A stretch of 64,000 bases of DNA from Euryodendron excelsum (lineage: Eukaryota; Streptophyta; Magnoliopsida; Ericales; Pentaphylacaceae), in contig CM065390.1 in the NCBI GenBank assembly GCA_033060915.1, positions 19,137,001 to 19,201,000 of the forward strand. Reading direction: 5' to 3'. This document shows positions 32,491 through 45,000 of this stretch, one piece after another (position 1 is the stretch's first letter; the number at the start of each line of letters is the position of its first letter). The position numbers and the translations under genes were made by a program. The notes beneath the pieces were generated by a model that saw nothing but the letters and a program-made list of their open reading frames with translations, searched no databases and was not told the origin of the DNA.

Positions 32491-32555
32491 GACCGCACCA
32501 TTTTAGGTTGCCTACGTATCTCATTTGGCGAGAATCAGGTTATTCATAGTTCGGG
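32491..32555 (-). promoter_or_regulatory. conserved Ogre-type LTR block (left LTR)
   Basis: On - it reads CCCGAACTATGAATAACCTG, then ATTCTCGCC, GAGATACGTAGGCAACCT and GGTGCGGTC. The copy in the right LTR is 42677-42741 and the relative in the other family is 10157-10218. Confidence 0.6.
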
Positions 32556-33179
32556 CAAGAGCCCAATGGAAAATAGGTGCATTAGGACCTTTAGAAAGTT
32601 TTGAAGACGTATTGAGGTCTTTGGAAAAAAGAGAACTTGAGAGTTTTGAAATCGGATGTTGGGGTGCTCTTGGAATAGTTTTTGAAAAGTGCTCTTGAAA
32701 TAAGGTTTTGAAGTGCTTTGAAAGGTTTTGGAACAACTCAAAGGAGTTTTGGAAATGCTTTGAGATAACTCAAGAGAGTTTTGAAAACGTTTTGAAATCT
32801 TGTTTTGAAAATCTTGGAGGTAGAGTTTTGGGGTTGAAAACACCCTTGTGAACTTGTCTTTGAAAAAGCTTTTTAAAAGTGATTTTTGAAAACACCTAGG
32901 GCTTTGAAACCCTAATATGGACAACCTTGGAGGTTGTACTTAATATATCACCTTTCCTTGGGATCCCTAACCATGAGAGGGGTAGAGGCACCTTAGGGTT
33001 GTGAGTTCTTAAAAGCGTTTTTAAAAAAGAGTTAAAGATAGAGTGTATGAGTATTTGAAAAGGTTATGAAGTTGGCTTTTGAAATCTCAAGAGAGTAGGA
33101 GGTTTTAAAAAAATGGATTATGAGAATAGTTTTAAATAGAAAGATCATTTAAAAGGGATCCATGGGTTGGAACCTTGAA

Positions 33180-33520
33180 GTATACTAACCTAGATTGGGT
33201 TGACCTAGGGTTATAGGTGACCTAAGGTTCACTAACTTGGGTTACGTTAACCTAGGATTAAAGTTACCTAGGGTTAATTAACTAGGGTTCAGAAACTAGG
33301 GTCAAGTTGACATAGGGTTGAATAACTAGGGTCATGTTAACCTAGGGTTGGATGACTAGGGTTTGGTTAGTCTTAGGGTTAAGATGACCTAGGGTTAACT
33401 AACTAGGGTCAAATTAACCTAGAGTTGGATAACTAGGGTCAAGTTAACCTAATGTTAGGTAACTAGAGTCAATTCTACCTAGGGTTGGACAACTAGGGTC
33501 AAGTTAACCTAAGGTTGAAT
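33180..33520. repeat. about 31-bp tandem repeat with CTAGGGTT core (left LTR)
   Basis: Variations of GTTAACCTAGGGTTGGATAA, then CTAGGGTCAA, are repeated about ten times. The right LTR has the same array at 43370-43735 with slightly different copy content. Confidence 0.85.
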
Positions 33521-34992
33521 TGGAAGATGGTTTTGAAAGGTGGTTTAATGCATTTTTGGAAAGAGTTTTGAAAAATAATTCATGTTATGCAAAGGACTTT
33601 GGTAGACAACCTCTTTGGAGATCATTTCCATGAAAATTTGACTCCAGTTAAGAGCATGGTTTATATGATTGGTGTTTGAAAACTATTCTAAAGAAGGTTT
33701 CCTTGGAACCATTATAACCTTTATCTTGACAAGAGTATGGATTTCAAGAATTAATTCAATGGTGACAACCTTTTGGAAAAGCACTTTTAATGTAAAGATG
33801 AAGAGAATGAATCTTTTAAAACCATTTTTGAGAAACAGATTTTGGAAACCTTTTTCCAAAGGGAACCATTCTAACAAGTTAATGTTCCTATGACCAATAT
33901 AAAAAGAGACCACTCACGAGAGGATTCCATGGGGCCATTTCAACAACTAAACTTGAGAGAATAGAAACCTTAGAAATCAAAGAGTTTGAAAATCATTTTT
34001 GTGCAAGAATAAATGAGAAGGGAACCATTATAACAATTTAGAGCTTCTATGGCCAATATAAAAGGGAGATCACTCAAAAGAGGGTTCCATGGGGCCATTC
34101 TAGTCACCAAACTTGAGAGAATAAAAACCTTATGGATTAGAGAGTTTGAGAACCATTTTTATGCATGTTGGAATGCAAGGATACAAAAGAGTGAGTTAGG
34201 GGTTAGTAGGAAGATTTTCTAATACATGATTTCTAAGGTATCATCCTAAACTTCAAGGAGCCAACTCTTGGAACCATTGTGAGAGGGGCATCGAACTTGA
34301 AATTGACATGGAAGTAAGAATAATGCAAACTTTGTAGAACATAGTTATGAACACAAAAATGAGGCCAAACACACAAAACATGATTCAAAATAGCAAAATG
34401 TAAGGGGTCATGAATACATACAAGGCTTTAGGCTACACCACATAAACAAAGGGCTGCTAGACCATACCATCTTAAAGTAGACTAGTGAGAGATCCCCCTA
34501 CACGGTGGCTCCCACTAGCTTTCCTCTAGGCATGAACTAAGAACCCTTTAGGCTCAAGCATGCAAGAAAGGAGGGTTGAAGATGGGGATTAAAATAGAGA
34601 ATAGCCTAAGTAGGATAGGAAGGAGAGGAGAAGAGTGGGGGAAGACAATAATATAAAAGAGATATCACATTTTGCCTTCAACACACTTGTAGTCTTCTAT
34701 GGAGGCCTTGACTTGAACTTGAATGACTTTAAGAAGGCTTGAAAGGTTGGAAGGGAACGTTTAATGGTGTATAAGGCTATGTAGGTGAAGTGTATGGGCT
34801 AAAGGGAGGTAGAATCTAGCCTAAGTGTTGGAGGAGTAGAATATATGTAAAGATTCGAGATTCTGGAGCAGTTTCAGCAGAGCTTCGCATCACTTTCGGA
34901 GTTGAAATATGCAAAGGGGGGTGCTGGTATTCATAGGAAATCTGGAACAGGTCTGGCGCATGCGCTACATGCACCTGGCTAAAATTTACCAT

Positions 34993-35013
34993 GGCGCATG
35001 TAGCACATGCGCC
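34993..35013 (-). promoter_or_regulatory. perfect palindrome upstream of LTR TATA (left LTR)
   Basis: Arms GGCGCATG and CATGCGCC surround TAGCA. A second, imperfect GCGCATGCGC block lies at about 34956. The right LTR has the degenerate version at 45233-45254. The TATA box on - lies about 70 bases further along (in the right LTR TATAAATA is at 45177-45170; in the left LTR it has decayed to TATGAATA at about 34935). Confidence 0.65.
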
Positions 35014-36013
35014 AGTACTGTTCTATTATCAAAATGACACGTGGCACTCATTGTACTGGTTAAATCCTGACGGTTGATCGAATTTTGGTCGATTTGATCA
35101 AAATCTGGGCGCATGTAGCATACGCTCCGTCACTGAGAGTGTTCGTCTAAACTTTGTCTCAATAATTGAGCCAACCGAAAAGATTTTGGGGGAATCGGTT
35201 GCACCCACAATGTTCTCCTAGGGTTTCTCATGAACTTTCATGTTTTCGAAAAGTTTAAATTGTGTTTGGAAGTGCGGGATATCATCTTAGGAAACATGCA
35301 TAAAATGACATCTTTGCGGAGCGTTTGTGATAGGCTCCGTGTGGGTTCGAAAGTAGCTGTTTTCGTGTCGTGTGATCAAGGCCTTCGGGAAGCGATCTAT
35401 TCAATCAAGCTGTATCGATGGAAGATCTATAGATGAGCTTTCAGGAATTTTCTGATTTACGCATTTCTCAAGTCATTTGACGGTGTGTTATAATTAGAGA
35501 ATCGGGAGAAAAGGCAATTTTGGAGGAGCATCTGCGAGACGCTCCAAGAAACTTTTGTTGAGTCGCGGGTGTTTAACATCGTAAGGTCTTCCTTAGGTAA
35601 AACAGAGGTGTATGGCCAGACCCGCTGTTCAGTAACCTAGAACCGGTGTTGTTTTGGGGCGCATTTGTGTTGCTAAGGGCAAAATGGTCATTTTGGCTGG
35701 TTTTGGCTAAAAAAGGTCAGAAATGGATCGGGATGTCATGTTAAGCGTGCCGGGTCATTTAGGGATATTTTCAAGAGATTCTTTTACTGTTCGGTGGGAT
35801 TTGTACAGTGCTGGAGTGTTTAGGGGTAAAACGGTCATTTCGACCGGGGTTAGCCAAAATGGGATCGGAATTGGACTGGATAGGCGTGGAGTATTCCTAA
35901 TGGTTTAAAAACATTTTGGAAGGGTAGACTTATCGTTTCGAGAGATTTTGAGCTTTCTCAAAACATGTCTAGAGGCCCAAGGGGCAAGTTTGGTTATTAG
36001 ACCTCTATTGGGA

Positions 36014-36615
36014 GGCCTAATCTGCTTTTTCGGAGGAAGCTCGAAACCCAATCTGCTTTTTCGTGGGAAGCTCTAAAACCCATTCTACTTTTTTCGGAGG
36101 AAGCTCTAAAATCCAATCTGTTTTTTCGAGGGAAACTTTGAAACCCAATCTGCTTTTCGGAGGAAGCTCAGAAACCCAATCTGCTTTTTCGGGGGAAGCT
36201 TTGAAACCCAATATGCTTTTCGGTGGAAGCTCTGAAACCCAATCTGTTTTTTTAGAGGAAGCTCTAAAACCTAATCTGTTTTTTCGGTAGAAGCTCTGAA
36301 ATCTAATATGTTTTTTTGGAGGAAGCTCTAAAACCTAATTTGCTTTTTTGTGGGAAGTTCTGAAACCCAATCTTCTTTTTCGGAGGAAGCTCATAACCCA
36401 ATTTGCTTTTTCGGGGGAAGCTTTAAAACTCAATCTACTTTTTCGAAGGAAGCTTTGAAACCTAATCTGTTTTTTCGGGGGAAGCTCTGAAACCCAATCT
36501 GCTTTTTCGGAGGAAGCTAGAAACCCAGTCTATTTTTTTAGGGGAAGCTCTATTTTTTTAGAGGAAGCTCTGAAACCTAATCTGCTTTTTCAGGGGAAGC
36601 TCTGAAACCCAATCT
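36014..36615. repeat. 32-bp tandem repeat, about 18 copies
   Basis: The unit is approximately CCCAATCTGCTTTTTCGGAG, then GAAGCTCTGAAA, with single-base variants. It begins exactly where the two LTRs lose homology. Open frames through it are periodic artefacts. Confidence 0.9.
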
Positions 36616-37300
36616 TTACTGATATAAGGGATCTGCTTGTAATTCTTTTGTATTAAATTTTGGAGAAGATGACATTTGCTGCTTCTTGGATTGAGATTTT
36701 TGGGGAGTAATGTTCCTTTGATGTGTTGATTGTTGACTTTTGCCTCTGGCTAACATGGTGGAATTCTGGGTAAGGTGCTTCCTTAGGTTCTTGAATTTGG
36801 TTTTGGAGGCAGTGAGGCCTCCTTTTGAAAGGTTTGAGGTATTTAAAAGGTCAAACATCTATAGGTCAGTTTTCCTTGATTTGATCAACTGGTTTGCAAT
36901 TGAATAGGAGGTGTAGGGTGGGTCATTGTCCCAGTTTTTACGATTTGAACAGGTCAAGTCAGGCTGACATTAATTAGGGTGGTCGAGGGTGGGTCGTTGC
37001 ACTATTCTCTGTGGCTTTGAAAAAGGTCGGATTAGGTTGTTCATGGTTGATTAGAGAGGTCGAGGGTGATTCAGTGTCCAATTCTCTATTTCTTGTTGTC
37101 TATGGATGACAATTCGAGTTTTCTGGGGTGTACGCCATTTCTTTTGCAGAGTGTACGGATTCTGGACGACAGACTTTTTGGAATGTTGTGCTTCTGCTTC
37201 GGGACACCTTTTCTTTTGTAATCACGTAAACACTGTTAGTGTATTTTGTTAGACATGTAGTTTGTTATATACTGTATAAGTCCACCACAGGTTAAAATGA
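36616..37300. other. non-coding segment between tandem arrays
   Basis: It contains two similar GGTCGAGGGTG phrases (about 36982 and 37059). A run on - (CAAAAGAAAAGG followed by TGTCCC, about 37190-37220) could be a degenerate polypurine tract and LTR start, but it does not match the intact LTR start of the right copy. No coding sequence. Confidence 0.4.
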
Positions 37301-37309
37301 ATGCACAGG

Positions 37310-38045
37310 TTGATACATGAGGAAATGAGTGCATGTCACACTTTTTGATGAATGCGTAAGAATAGAATTAAACGTATGTCATGTTTTTTTATGGATGTTC
37401 ATGCAGGGATGGAATTGAATGTATGTCATGCTTCTTGATGAACGCATAGAGATGAATTTTGAACGCATGTCATACTTTTTGATAAATGCACATACATAAA
37501 TGGAATTGGAAGCATGTCATACTTTTTGATAAATGCACAGAGATGGGTTTTGAATGCATGTTATACTTTTTGATGAATGCACATATAAGAATGGAATTGG
37601 ATGCGCGTCATACTTTTTGATGAATGCACATACAGAAATGAAATTGGATACATATCATACTTTTTAATGAATGCATCCACAAAAATGGAATTGAATATAC
37701 GTCATACTTTTTGATTGAGTGCATATATAGAAATGAAATTGGATGCATACCATACTTTTTGATAAATGCACATACAGAAATGGAATTGGATGCATGTCAT
37801 ACTTTTTGATGAATGCACATACAGAAATGGAATTGAATGCATGTCATACTTTTTGATAAATGCATATATAAGAATGGAATTTAATGCATATCATACTTTT
37901 TGATGAATGTATGAACATTTATGGTTTATATGGGAATTGAAATGAATGCATGTCACACTTTTTGATGAATGCATAAATTTGTACAGAAGTGGAATTGAAT
38001 GCATGTCATGCTTTTTTGATGAATGCATATATAGATAGGAATGGA
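37310..38045. repeat. 47-bp tandem repeat, about 15 copies
   Basis: The unit is approximately GCATGTCATACTTTTTGATG, then AATGCACATACAGAAATGGA, then ATTGAAT. CATACTTTTT recurs about every 43-49 bases from 37427 to 37892 and beyond. Located in the 3' half of the element (element orientation -), where Ogre-type elements often carry arrays. Confidence 0.9.
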
Positions 38046-41000
38046 CGTATGTCTTGGGGGTTGCCCTAGGGTTCATGTTCAGTTATGAGCATTATATATT
38101 AAGATCAGGTAGTCTTTTGAACTTCTGTTCTTCTTTTGGGATTTTCCTTTCAGGTTCTACCCCTTTCTTGCCAGGATGTGATAGCATTCACATCACTTTC
38201 AGAGATTCGATCCATTGACTCATTTTTTCCCCTCTCTTTTATTGAAAAGGAAAACTTCTCTAAGTGGACCCCTCGAGTAACAGCCGATATTGCCCTTTGG
38301 CAAAACAACTTGTAGCTTCCTTCCTCAATCAGAAAAGACTTTACTTGGGACCATAATGTAGGCCAAGTTTAAGGGTTGTAAGAAATGAAGGGATACATGG
38401 GCCCAAAGCTTTAAATTCAACGGGGGTTGTATGAACCAAAACTACCTCCTGCAAGAAATGAATTTTGCCCCTGTATGTACCATTCTTTTGAGATATTGCT
38501 ATTTCTTTGTTCAAGCTTATTTAGACTAAGCAATTTTACTTGATCTGAGAGGACTTTAATTTAGACCGTAATGTGGGCCAAGTGATGGGGTATCTGAAAG
38601 GAAGGATAAAGGCTCAAAACCTATTATATTTGCTAGGCTCCTGAAGACCTATGATCACCTTTGGCTAATGGCTCCTACTTCTGCCGTTCTTCTGGACTTT
38701 TCTCTTTGGCGGAATGCTCACTTCTATTTTGTCCTTTTGTTGTCATCTTGGATGACTCCATCTTCTCTTGGAAATCATCATTCATTAATTGTGTTTGAAA
38801 AATTTGCTCGTATCTTCTCTTGTTGGCTTTCTCTATTTTTTTTTAAAGATTCTTCTCTATATTGAAAAACTTGCTCTTATGCTTATTCCTGGAGATGTTG
38901 TCAACATTGCATTTTTTTTTTTGGAGATCATCATTCATTTATCATGTGTTCTCTTGGACATCACTATTCATTCATTGCACGTTTTCTTGAAGATCACCAT
39001 TCGTTCACTGCTTGTTCTCTTGAAAATTATTGTTCACTGCATGCGCCCTTGAAAATAATCATGCATTAATGGTTTTGCCGTGACCCAGTGTGGGCGGTGA
39101 TCATTAGGTCAGCTAAATGATAGGAATGCAACCGACTCAAGTGGGCTTTGCAAGGGTTATATTTTTAACTGTATGGTAGAGGAACTGAGGGCCTCTCATT
39201 ATTTCAAGTAAAATTGTTTAGTCTATAAAGCCTTTTTTTTTTTCAAAAATTTAGCAACACTTAAAAAGATGGCGAATGTTAGTTTGTGAGTTCACTTCTT
39301 GCATGTGCTTGCCCCAATGTAGGGGGTGGATCCTAGTTTAGGCTTCTGAATGGAAATCACCTGCGGCTCTAGTGGGCTGACCAAGGGACTGCATTCTATT
39401 TTAGGATGATGAAATGATGACTTCTCTTCCTTTTGAGGGTCTAGCTACTCGTTGTTTTGCCAGGACATCCTTCAGGGGTCACTCGGATTTTAATGAGCTA
39501 CATAGCTGAGCGTCACCTCTCACCCCTCTGTATTTTCCCTCTTTGTCCTTTCTATTTCTCTCTCCCCTCTTTTTGGAGTCAAAGATTATTTCTGCTAAAA
39601 ATGGTGCTTGTGCTATCCCATCCTCCAAGTTAGGGTAAAACATTTCGAAGGGAAAATTCCTGAAGAAGAAGACATCATTCATGAAATGCCATGAGACAAT
39701 GATCTAAATATGAAAACTTTGGATCCTTTTCATTTAGATAATGTTATTTTCATGCTCAAATTCGAATTGAAAATCGAAAAACGAGTTTGAAAGAAATCCC
39801 CCTTTTCTGAAAACCCTTCAAACTGGTTTTGGAATCATGCTAGCATCCTTCACACTCCATTTACCGTGTGTGTCATCTAATTGCACATGGATGGCTTCAG
39901 GAGTTTAACGTCTCGTGGAGTGGCAACATGATGTCGAGGTCATGGCTTTGCATGAATTATAAATTGGGCAGGATGCTAGAGGGATTCTATTGGTTTGACT
40001 GTGCTCTTAGACCTGGAAAAGGAAAAACAAAATACAGTTAGCATGTGGAGTTGAAGATTTTATGCAATGCATGCCCTATGGAGGTCCCTTCTTTGATGGA
40101 ACCTAGGCATGATGTTGAGTCCATTTTGGAGGTGGAGTTTTGCCCCTGTGTGCAATACAATACCTCTTTGGCATGGGCCGATTAATACTTCTTTGTTTAG
40201 GGAATCCCGCCTCCATGGACAGAGAGAGATTTGGGCCTCTCTTGAGATATGGCTCTATGCATGCCATGAATCCTTTAGGGCTAGAGAAACCCTTAGGGGT
40301 TTAGGTGGGTTTGATTAGCATGAGATTGGATCATCCCTTTCTCTCTACGGTTGATTGAATGCATGAGAATACAATAACTTGAGTTTCTTGAAACTCTTGT
40401 CCTGGGATGGATATTAATTCATGAGTCTAATAGTAAATGCATGGGTAGCATAGTGAAAATGAATAGGCAGTTTAGAAAACCCCCTTTTCATTGTTGTTTC
40501 ATCCTCTAACTCTTGTGGCCTTTAGAGATGAGGGAGAAGACAAGAGAATGTAAAAAGAAAAACAAAAAAGAAGTTAGTGCCTTTGGATTGAAAATTTTTA
40601 TGCAATGCATGCCCTAGAGGTGCCCCTATTTTGAGAGGGAAACTAAGCATGATGTGTTGGCTCAAGTTTGGAGATAGGGGATTACCCCTATATGTAATAT
40701 TGTACCTATGCAAGCCTGTTCATTCATTCATTCCACATTCATGCATTCATTCGATGAAAGTAAAAAGAATAGTTTTATTGCATTTGATTCTCTTTTTTTT
40801 ATTTTTTTATTGTACGTGAGATTGAAAGTTATTTGAGAGGAAGGGGAACATTTTCCTTAGGATTGTCACCTATGCTATTTTTACATTTGAAATCCTAAAC
40901 TACTCTTGAGTTTTTGGATTTGCCTTCTTGGATGGAGGTCGGTGAGAGACCTTGCTTCCAAATTGCCCCTTATCTTATTGGTAGCCTTATCTCCGTGAGT

Positions 41001-42009
41001 GAATAGGGATTAGAGCCCCTCTTTATGAGATGACTTGATGCGTGCCATGAGTCCTTAAGGTCTCTTGGTACCCTTAGGAGTTTTGATTGGCTTGATTCAA
41101 GTGAGAAGGTCTTTAGGCCTTTCTCTGGGGGTTAATTAGATGCATGAAGATGCATGACTTGAGTTACTTTGGGAACTTTTGCCTTGAAATGAATTCCGAT
41201 GCATGAGTAGTTATGATGTGAAGAGATGTATACATAACACAACAATGAAGATTAAGCAGCACAATAGCATGAATTAAACAAAAAATAAAGGAAAGTAAAG
41301 CGGTCGCCCTTTTCTCCTTGGTTTTGAATTGATACGCGTGTCTTAAATCCAGCAGAGGTTCGGCTATGCATGGGGTGCTAAATAAGCATGAGGTTGGGAG
41401 TTTACTAATGCTTCCTAAAAAACTCGATCCCCGAACCTTTAAACCTCTGGCGTCCACTCCCGAAAGGATGAACTCCATCTTTGGTTGGTGGTTCGAGCGG
41501 GGGAATTATCAAGAGACCTTAGGCTAAGAAACTGACACAGCATCCGCCCACAGTCAATATACTGTTCCCCCTTCTATTCAGAAGGGTAGTAACCAGGTAA
41601 TATATGTAATATGCAAATGCAAGTGAGCGCATCAAGTGTGTGTGGGATTTTTGAAAATGAAGAAAAGGACCCAACAACACACATCACATGCTGTTCATTC
41701 ATCATATACGTGATAATAAATAAGGCATGAAATAAAATGTGAACAAAGGTCCACCTACAAAAGAAAAATGTAAAAAGTTAGTAACTTTTTGAAAAACTCA
41801 ATGCAAGGTAAAATGAATGGTTAACGTGAGAGTATGCATGTAAGCAATGAATGTAAGTGATGACACTTATTTGAAAATTGTTTTAAAAAATAAGATTTGC
41901 ATTGGAAACTTGGAAAAATTTGAAAAGTAGATAAAATTAGATAATGTAACCGGAGATTCTGGGTGAGTGGAGGGTGAAAAGACATGATAATAGCCTAACC
42001 CTCTAAATC
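38046..42009 (-). other. non-coding interior of the giant element, diverged large duplications
   Basis: No gag-pol or other recognised protein can be found in any frame. Large similar segments occur: 38330-38450 and 38540-38640 share TTTA..ACCATAATGTAGGCCAAGT. 40055-40430 and 40590-41205 share ATGCAATGCATGCCCTA, then GCATGATGT, then GCCATGA.TCCTTAAGG and GATGCATGA. The interior seems to have grown by old tandem duplications. Confidence 0.55.
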
Positions 42010-42027
42010 TCCCCAGTGGAGTCGCCA
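42010..42027 (-). promoter_or_regulatory. primer-binding site of the giant element
   Basis: On - TGGCGACTCCACTGGGGA begins two bases after the 5' LTR end (GCGCAACA). This is the primer-site type I associate with Ogre elements (tRNA-Arg). It fixes the element's orientation and shows that 42030-46392 is the 5' LTR. Confidence 0.8.
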
Positions 42028-42029
42028 GC

Positions 42030-45000
42030 TGTTGCGCTCCAGTTTTTGGGTCCAAGGTCCTTTCAGCTGGGAGACAAAAGCACAAAACTCTGTCATTAGA
42101 ACTCATCCTCCTAGAAGGGCAAGTGCGACTAGGTTTGAATTGAAAATTAGTTTGATTAAGAGCTTTTTAGAAAAATATAAGTCGTCACCTAACTTGTTTA
42201 AGGTGAGTTAGGGCACCTAAAACTAAGTATTAATCCGAAGATTAAACTTAGGATTTTTGAAAATTCGCTCAAGGGAGGGGTTTTTAAGGAAATAGGTGGT
42301 TTGGCAACCTTTGAAAAGATTTAAGCCCTTTTTAAAAATAACTCCATTTTGGTCTTTTGAAAATAGAAATCTGTTGTCCAGGGGTTAGTTATGTGTAGGG
42401 AAGATATCCTAAAATCATCACCATACCCCGCCCTTACGGTACCTACATGTCTAATCACCCTTTGTTCACTCACTAGAATAACCGGTTACCATTGTCCACT
42501 TATCATCCACTTTAGAGTTTTGAAAACGGGGTTTAGTCATTACCTTTTGAATGAATGATGTATGATGCAAGTTTTGGAAGAAGTTTGAAAATATGTGAGT
42601 TTTGAAGGAGTTTGCGATAGAAATTTGGGATTGATAAAAACTTTTGAAAAGGGAGTTTGAGTTGAAATAGAAGTTATGACCGCACCATTTTAGGTTGTCT
42701 ACATATCTCATTTGGTTAGAATCAGGTCATTCGTAGTTCAGGCAAGAGCCCGATGAGAAATAGGCGCATTAAGGCCTTTGAAAAGTTTTGAAGAAGCTTT
42801 GAGGTCTTTGGAAGAAAGAGAACTTGAGAGTTTTGAAATCGGATGTTGGGTGTTCTTGGAATAGTTTTTAAAAAGTGCTCTTGAAAGAAGGTTTTGAAGT
42901 GCTTTGAAAGGTTTTTGGAACAACTCAAAGGAGTTTTGGAAACGCTTTGAGATAACTCAAGAGAGCTTTGAAAATGTTTTAAAGTCTTGTTTTGAAAACC
43001 TTGGAGGTAGAGTTTTGGGGTTGGAAACACCCTTGTGAACTTGTCTTTGAAAAAGCTTTTTAAAAGTGATTTTTGAAAACACCTAGGACTTTGAAACCCT
43101 AATATGGACAACCTTGGAGGTTGTACTTAATATATCACCTTTCCTTGGGATCCCTAGCCATGAGAGGGGTAGGGGCACCTTAGGGTTGTGAGTTCTTGCA
43201 AGCATTTTTATAAATGAGTTAAAGATAGAGTGTAAAAGTATTTGAAAAGGTTATAGAGTTGGTTTTTGAAATCTCAAGAAAGTAGGAGATTTTAGAAAAA
43301 TAGGTTATGAGAATGGTTTTAAATAGAAAGATCATTTAAAAGAGGTCCATGGATTGGAACCTTGAAGTATACTAACCTAGGTTGGGTTGACCTAGGGTTA
43401 TAGGTGACCTAAGGTTCACTAACTTGGGTTAGGTTAACCTAGGGTTAAAGTGACCTAGGGTTATTTAACTAGGGTTTAAAAACTAGAGTCAAGTTAACAT
43501 AGGGTTGAATAATTAAGGTCAAGTTAACCTAGGGTTGGATGACTAGGGTCAAGTTAACCTAGGGTTGGATGACTAGGGTTAGGTTAGTCTTAGGATTAAG
43601 GTGACCTAGGGTTAACTAACTAGGGTCAAGTCAACCTAGGGTTGGACAACTAGGGTCAAGTTAACCTAAAGTTGGGTAACTAGAGTCAATTCTACCTAGG
43701 GTTGGACAATTAGGGTCAAGTTAACCTATGGTTGAATTGAAAGATGGTTTTGAAAGGTGGTTCAAGGCATTTTTGGAAAGAGTTTTGAAAAACAATTCAT
43801 GTTATGCAAAGGACTTTGGTAGACAATCTCTTTGAGAATCATTTTCATAAAAATTTGACTCTAGTCCAGAGCATGATTTGTATGATTGGTGTTTGAAAAC
43901 CATTCTTGGTCAGTGTTTGAAAACCATTCTAAAGAAGGTTTCCTCGGGACCATTATAACCTTTATCTTGATAAGAGTATGGATTTCAAGAATAAATCCAA
44001 TGGTGACAACCTTTTGGAAAATCACTTTTAATGCAAAGATGGAAAGGATGAATCGTTTAAAACCATTTTTGAGAAAAAGATTTTGGAAACCATTTTCCAA
44101 AGGGAACCATTCTAACAAGTTAAGGTTCCTATGGCCAATATAAAAGGAGACCACTCAAGAGAGGGTTTCATGGTGCCATTTCAACCACTAACTTTGTGAT
44201 AATAGAAACTTTAGAAATCAAAGAGTTTGAAAATCATTTTTGTGCAAGAATAAATGAGAAGGGAATCATTCTAATAATTTAGGGCTCTTATGGCCAATAT
44301 AAAAGGGAGACCACTCAAAAGAGGATTCCATGGGGCCATTCCAACCACTAAACTTGAGAGAATAGAAACCTTATGAATCAGAGAGTTTAAGAACCATTTT
44401 TATACAGGTTGGAATGCAAGGATGCAAAAGAGTGGGTTAGGGGTTAGTAGGGGGATTTTCTAATACATGATTTCTAAGGTATCATTCTAAACTTCAAGGA
44501 GCCAACTCTTAGAACCATTGTGAGAGGGGCATTGAACTTGAAATTGACATGGAAGTAAGAATAATGCAAACTTTGTTGAGCATAGTTATGAACACAAAAA
44601 TGAGGCCAAGCACACAAAACATGATTCAAAATAGCAAAATGTAAGGGGTCATGAATACATACAAGGCTTTAGGCAACACCAAATAAACAAGGGGCTTCTA
44701 GGCTATACCATCTTAAAGTAGGCTAGTGAGAGATCTCCCTACACAGTGGCTCCCACTAGCTTTCCTCTAGACATGAACTAAGAGCCCTCTTGGCTCAAGC
44801 ATGCAAGAAAGGGGGGTTGAAGATGGGGATTAAAATAGAGAATAGCCTAAGTAGGCTAGGAATGCGAGGAGAAGAGTGGGGGAAGACAAAAATGTAAAAG
44901 AGATACCACATTTTGCCTTCAACACACTTGTAGTCTTCTATGGAGGCCTTGACTTGAACTTAAATGACTTTAAGAAGGCTTGAAAGGTTGGAAGGGAACG

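Larger units (their letters stand above)
31830..36013 (-). repeat. giant element 3' LTR (left copy; inner end altered)
   Basis: It aligns with 42030-46252 throughout. Homology stops at CCTCTATTGGG (about 36013), after which this copy has a 32-bp tandem repeat where the right copy has the remaining 140 bp of LTR. The expected inner LTR end is therefore missing here. Confidence 0.85.

Noticed and set aside
36017..36290. Repetitive ORFs on both strands (ETQSAFSGEALKPN-type repeats)
   Set aside because: Artefact of the 32-bp DNA array. The frame differs between units.
37310..38045. Regular 47-bp array resembling a CRISPR
   Set aside because: No unique spacers between repeats, unit divergence is gradual, and the context is a plant retrotransposon.
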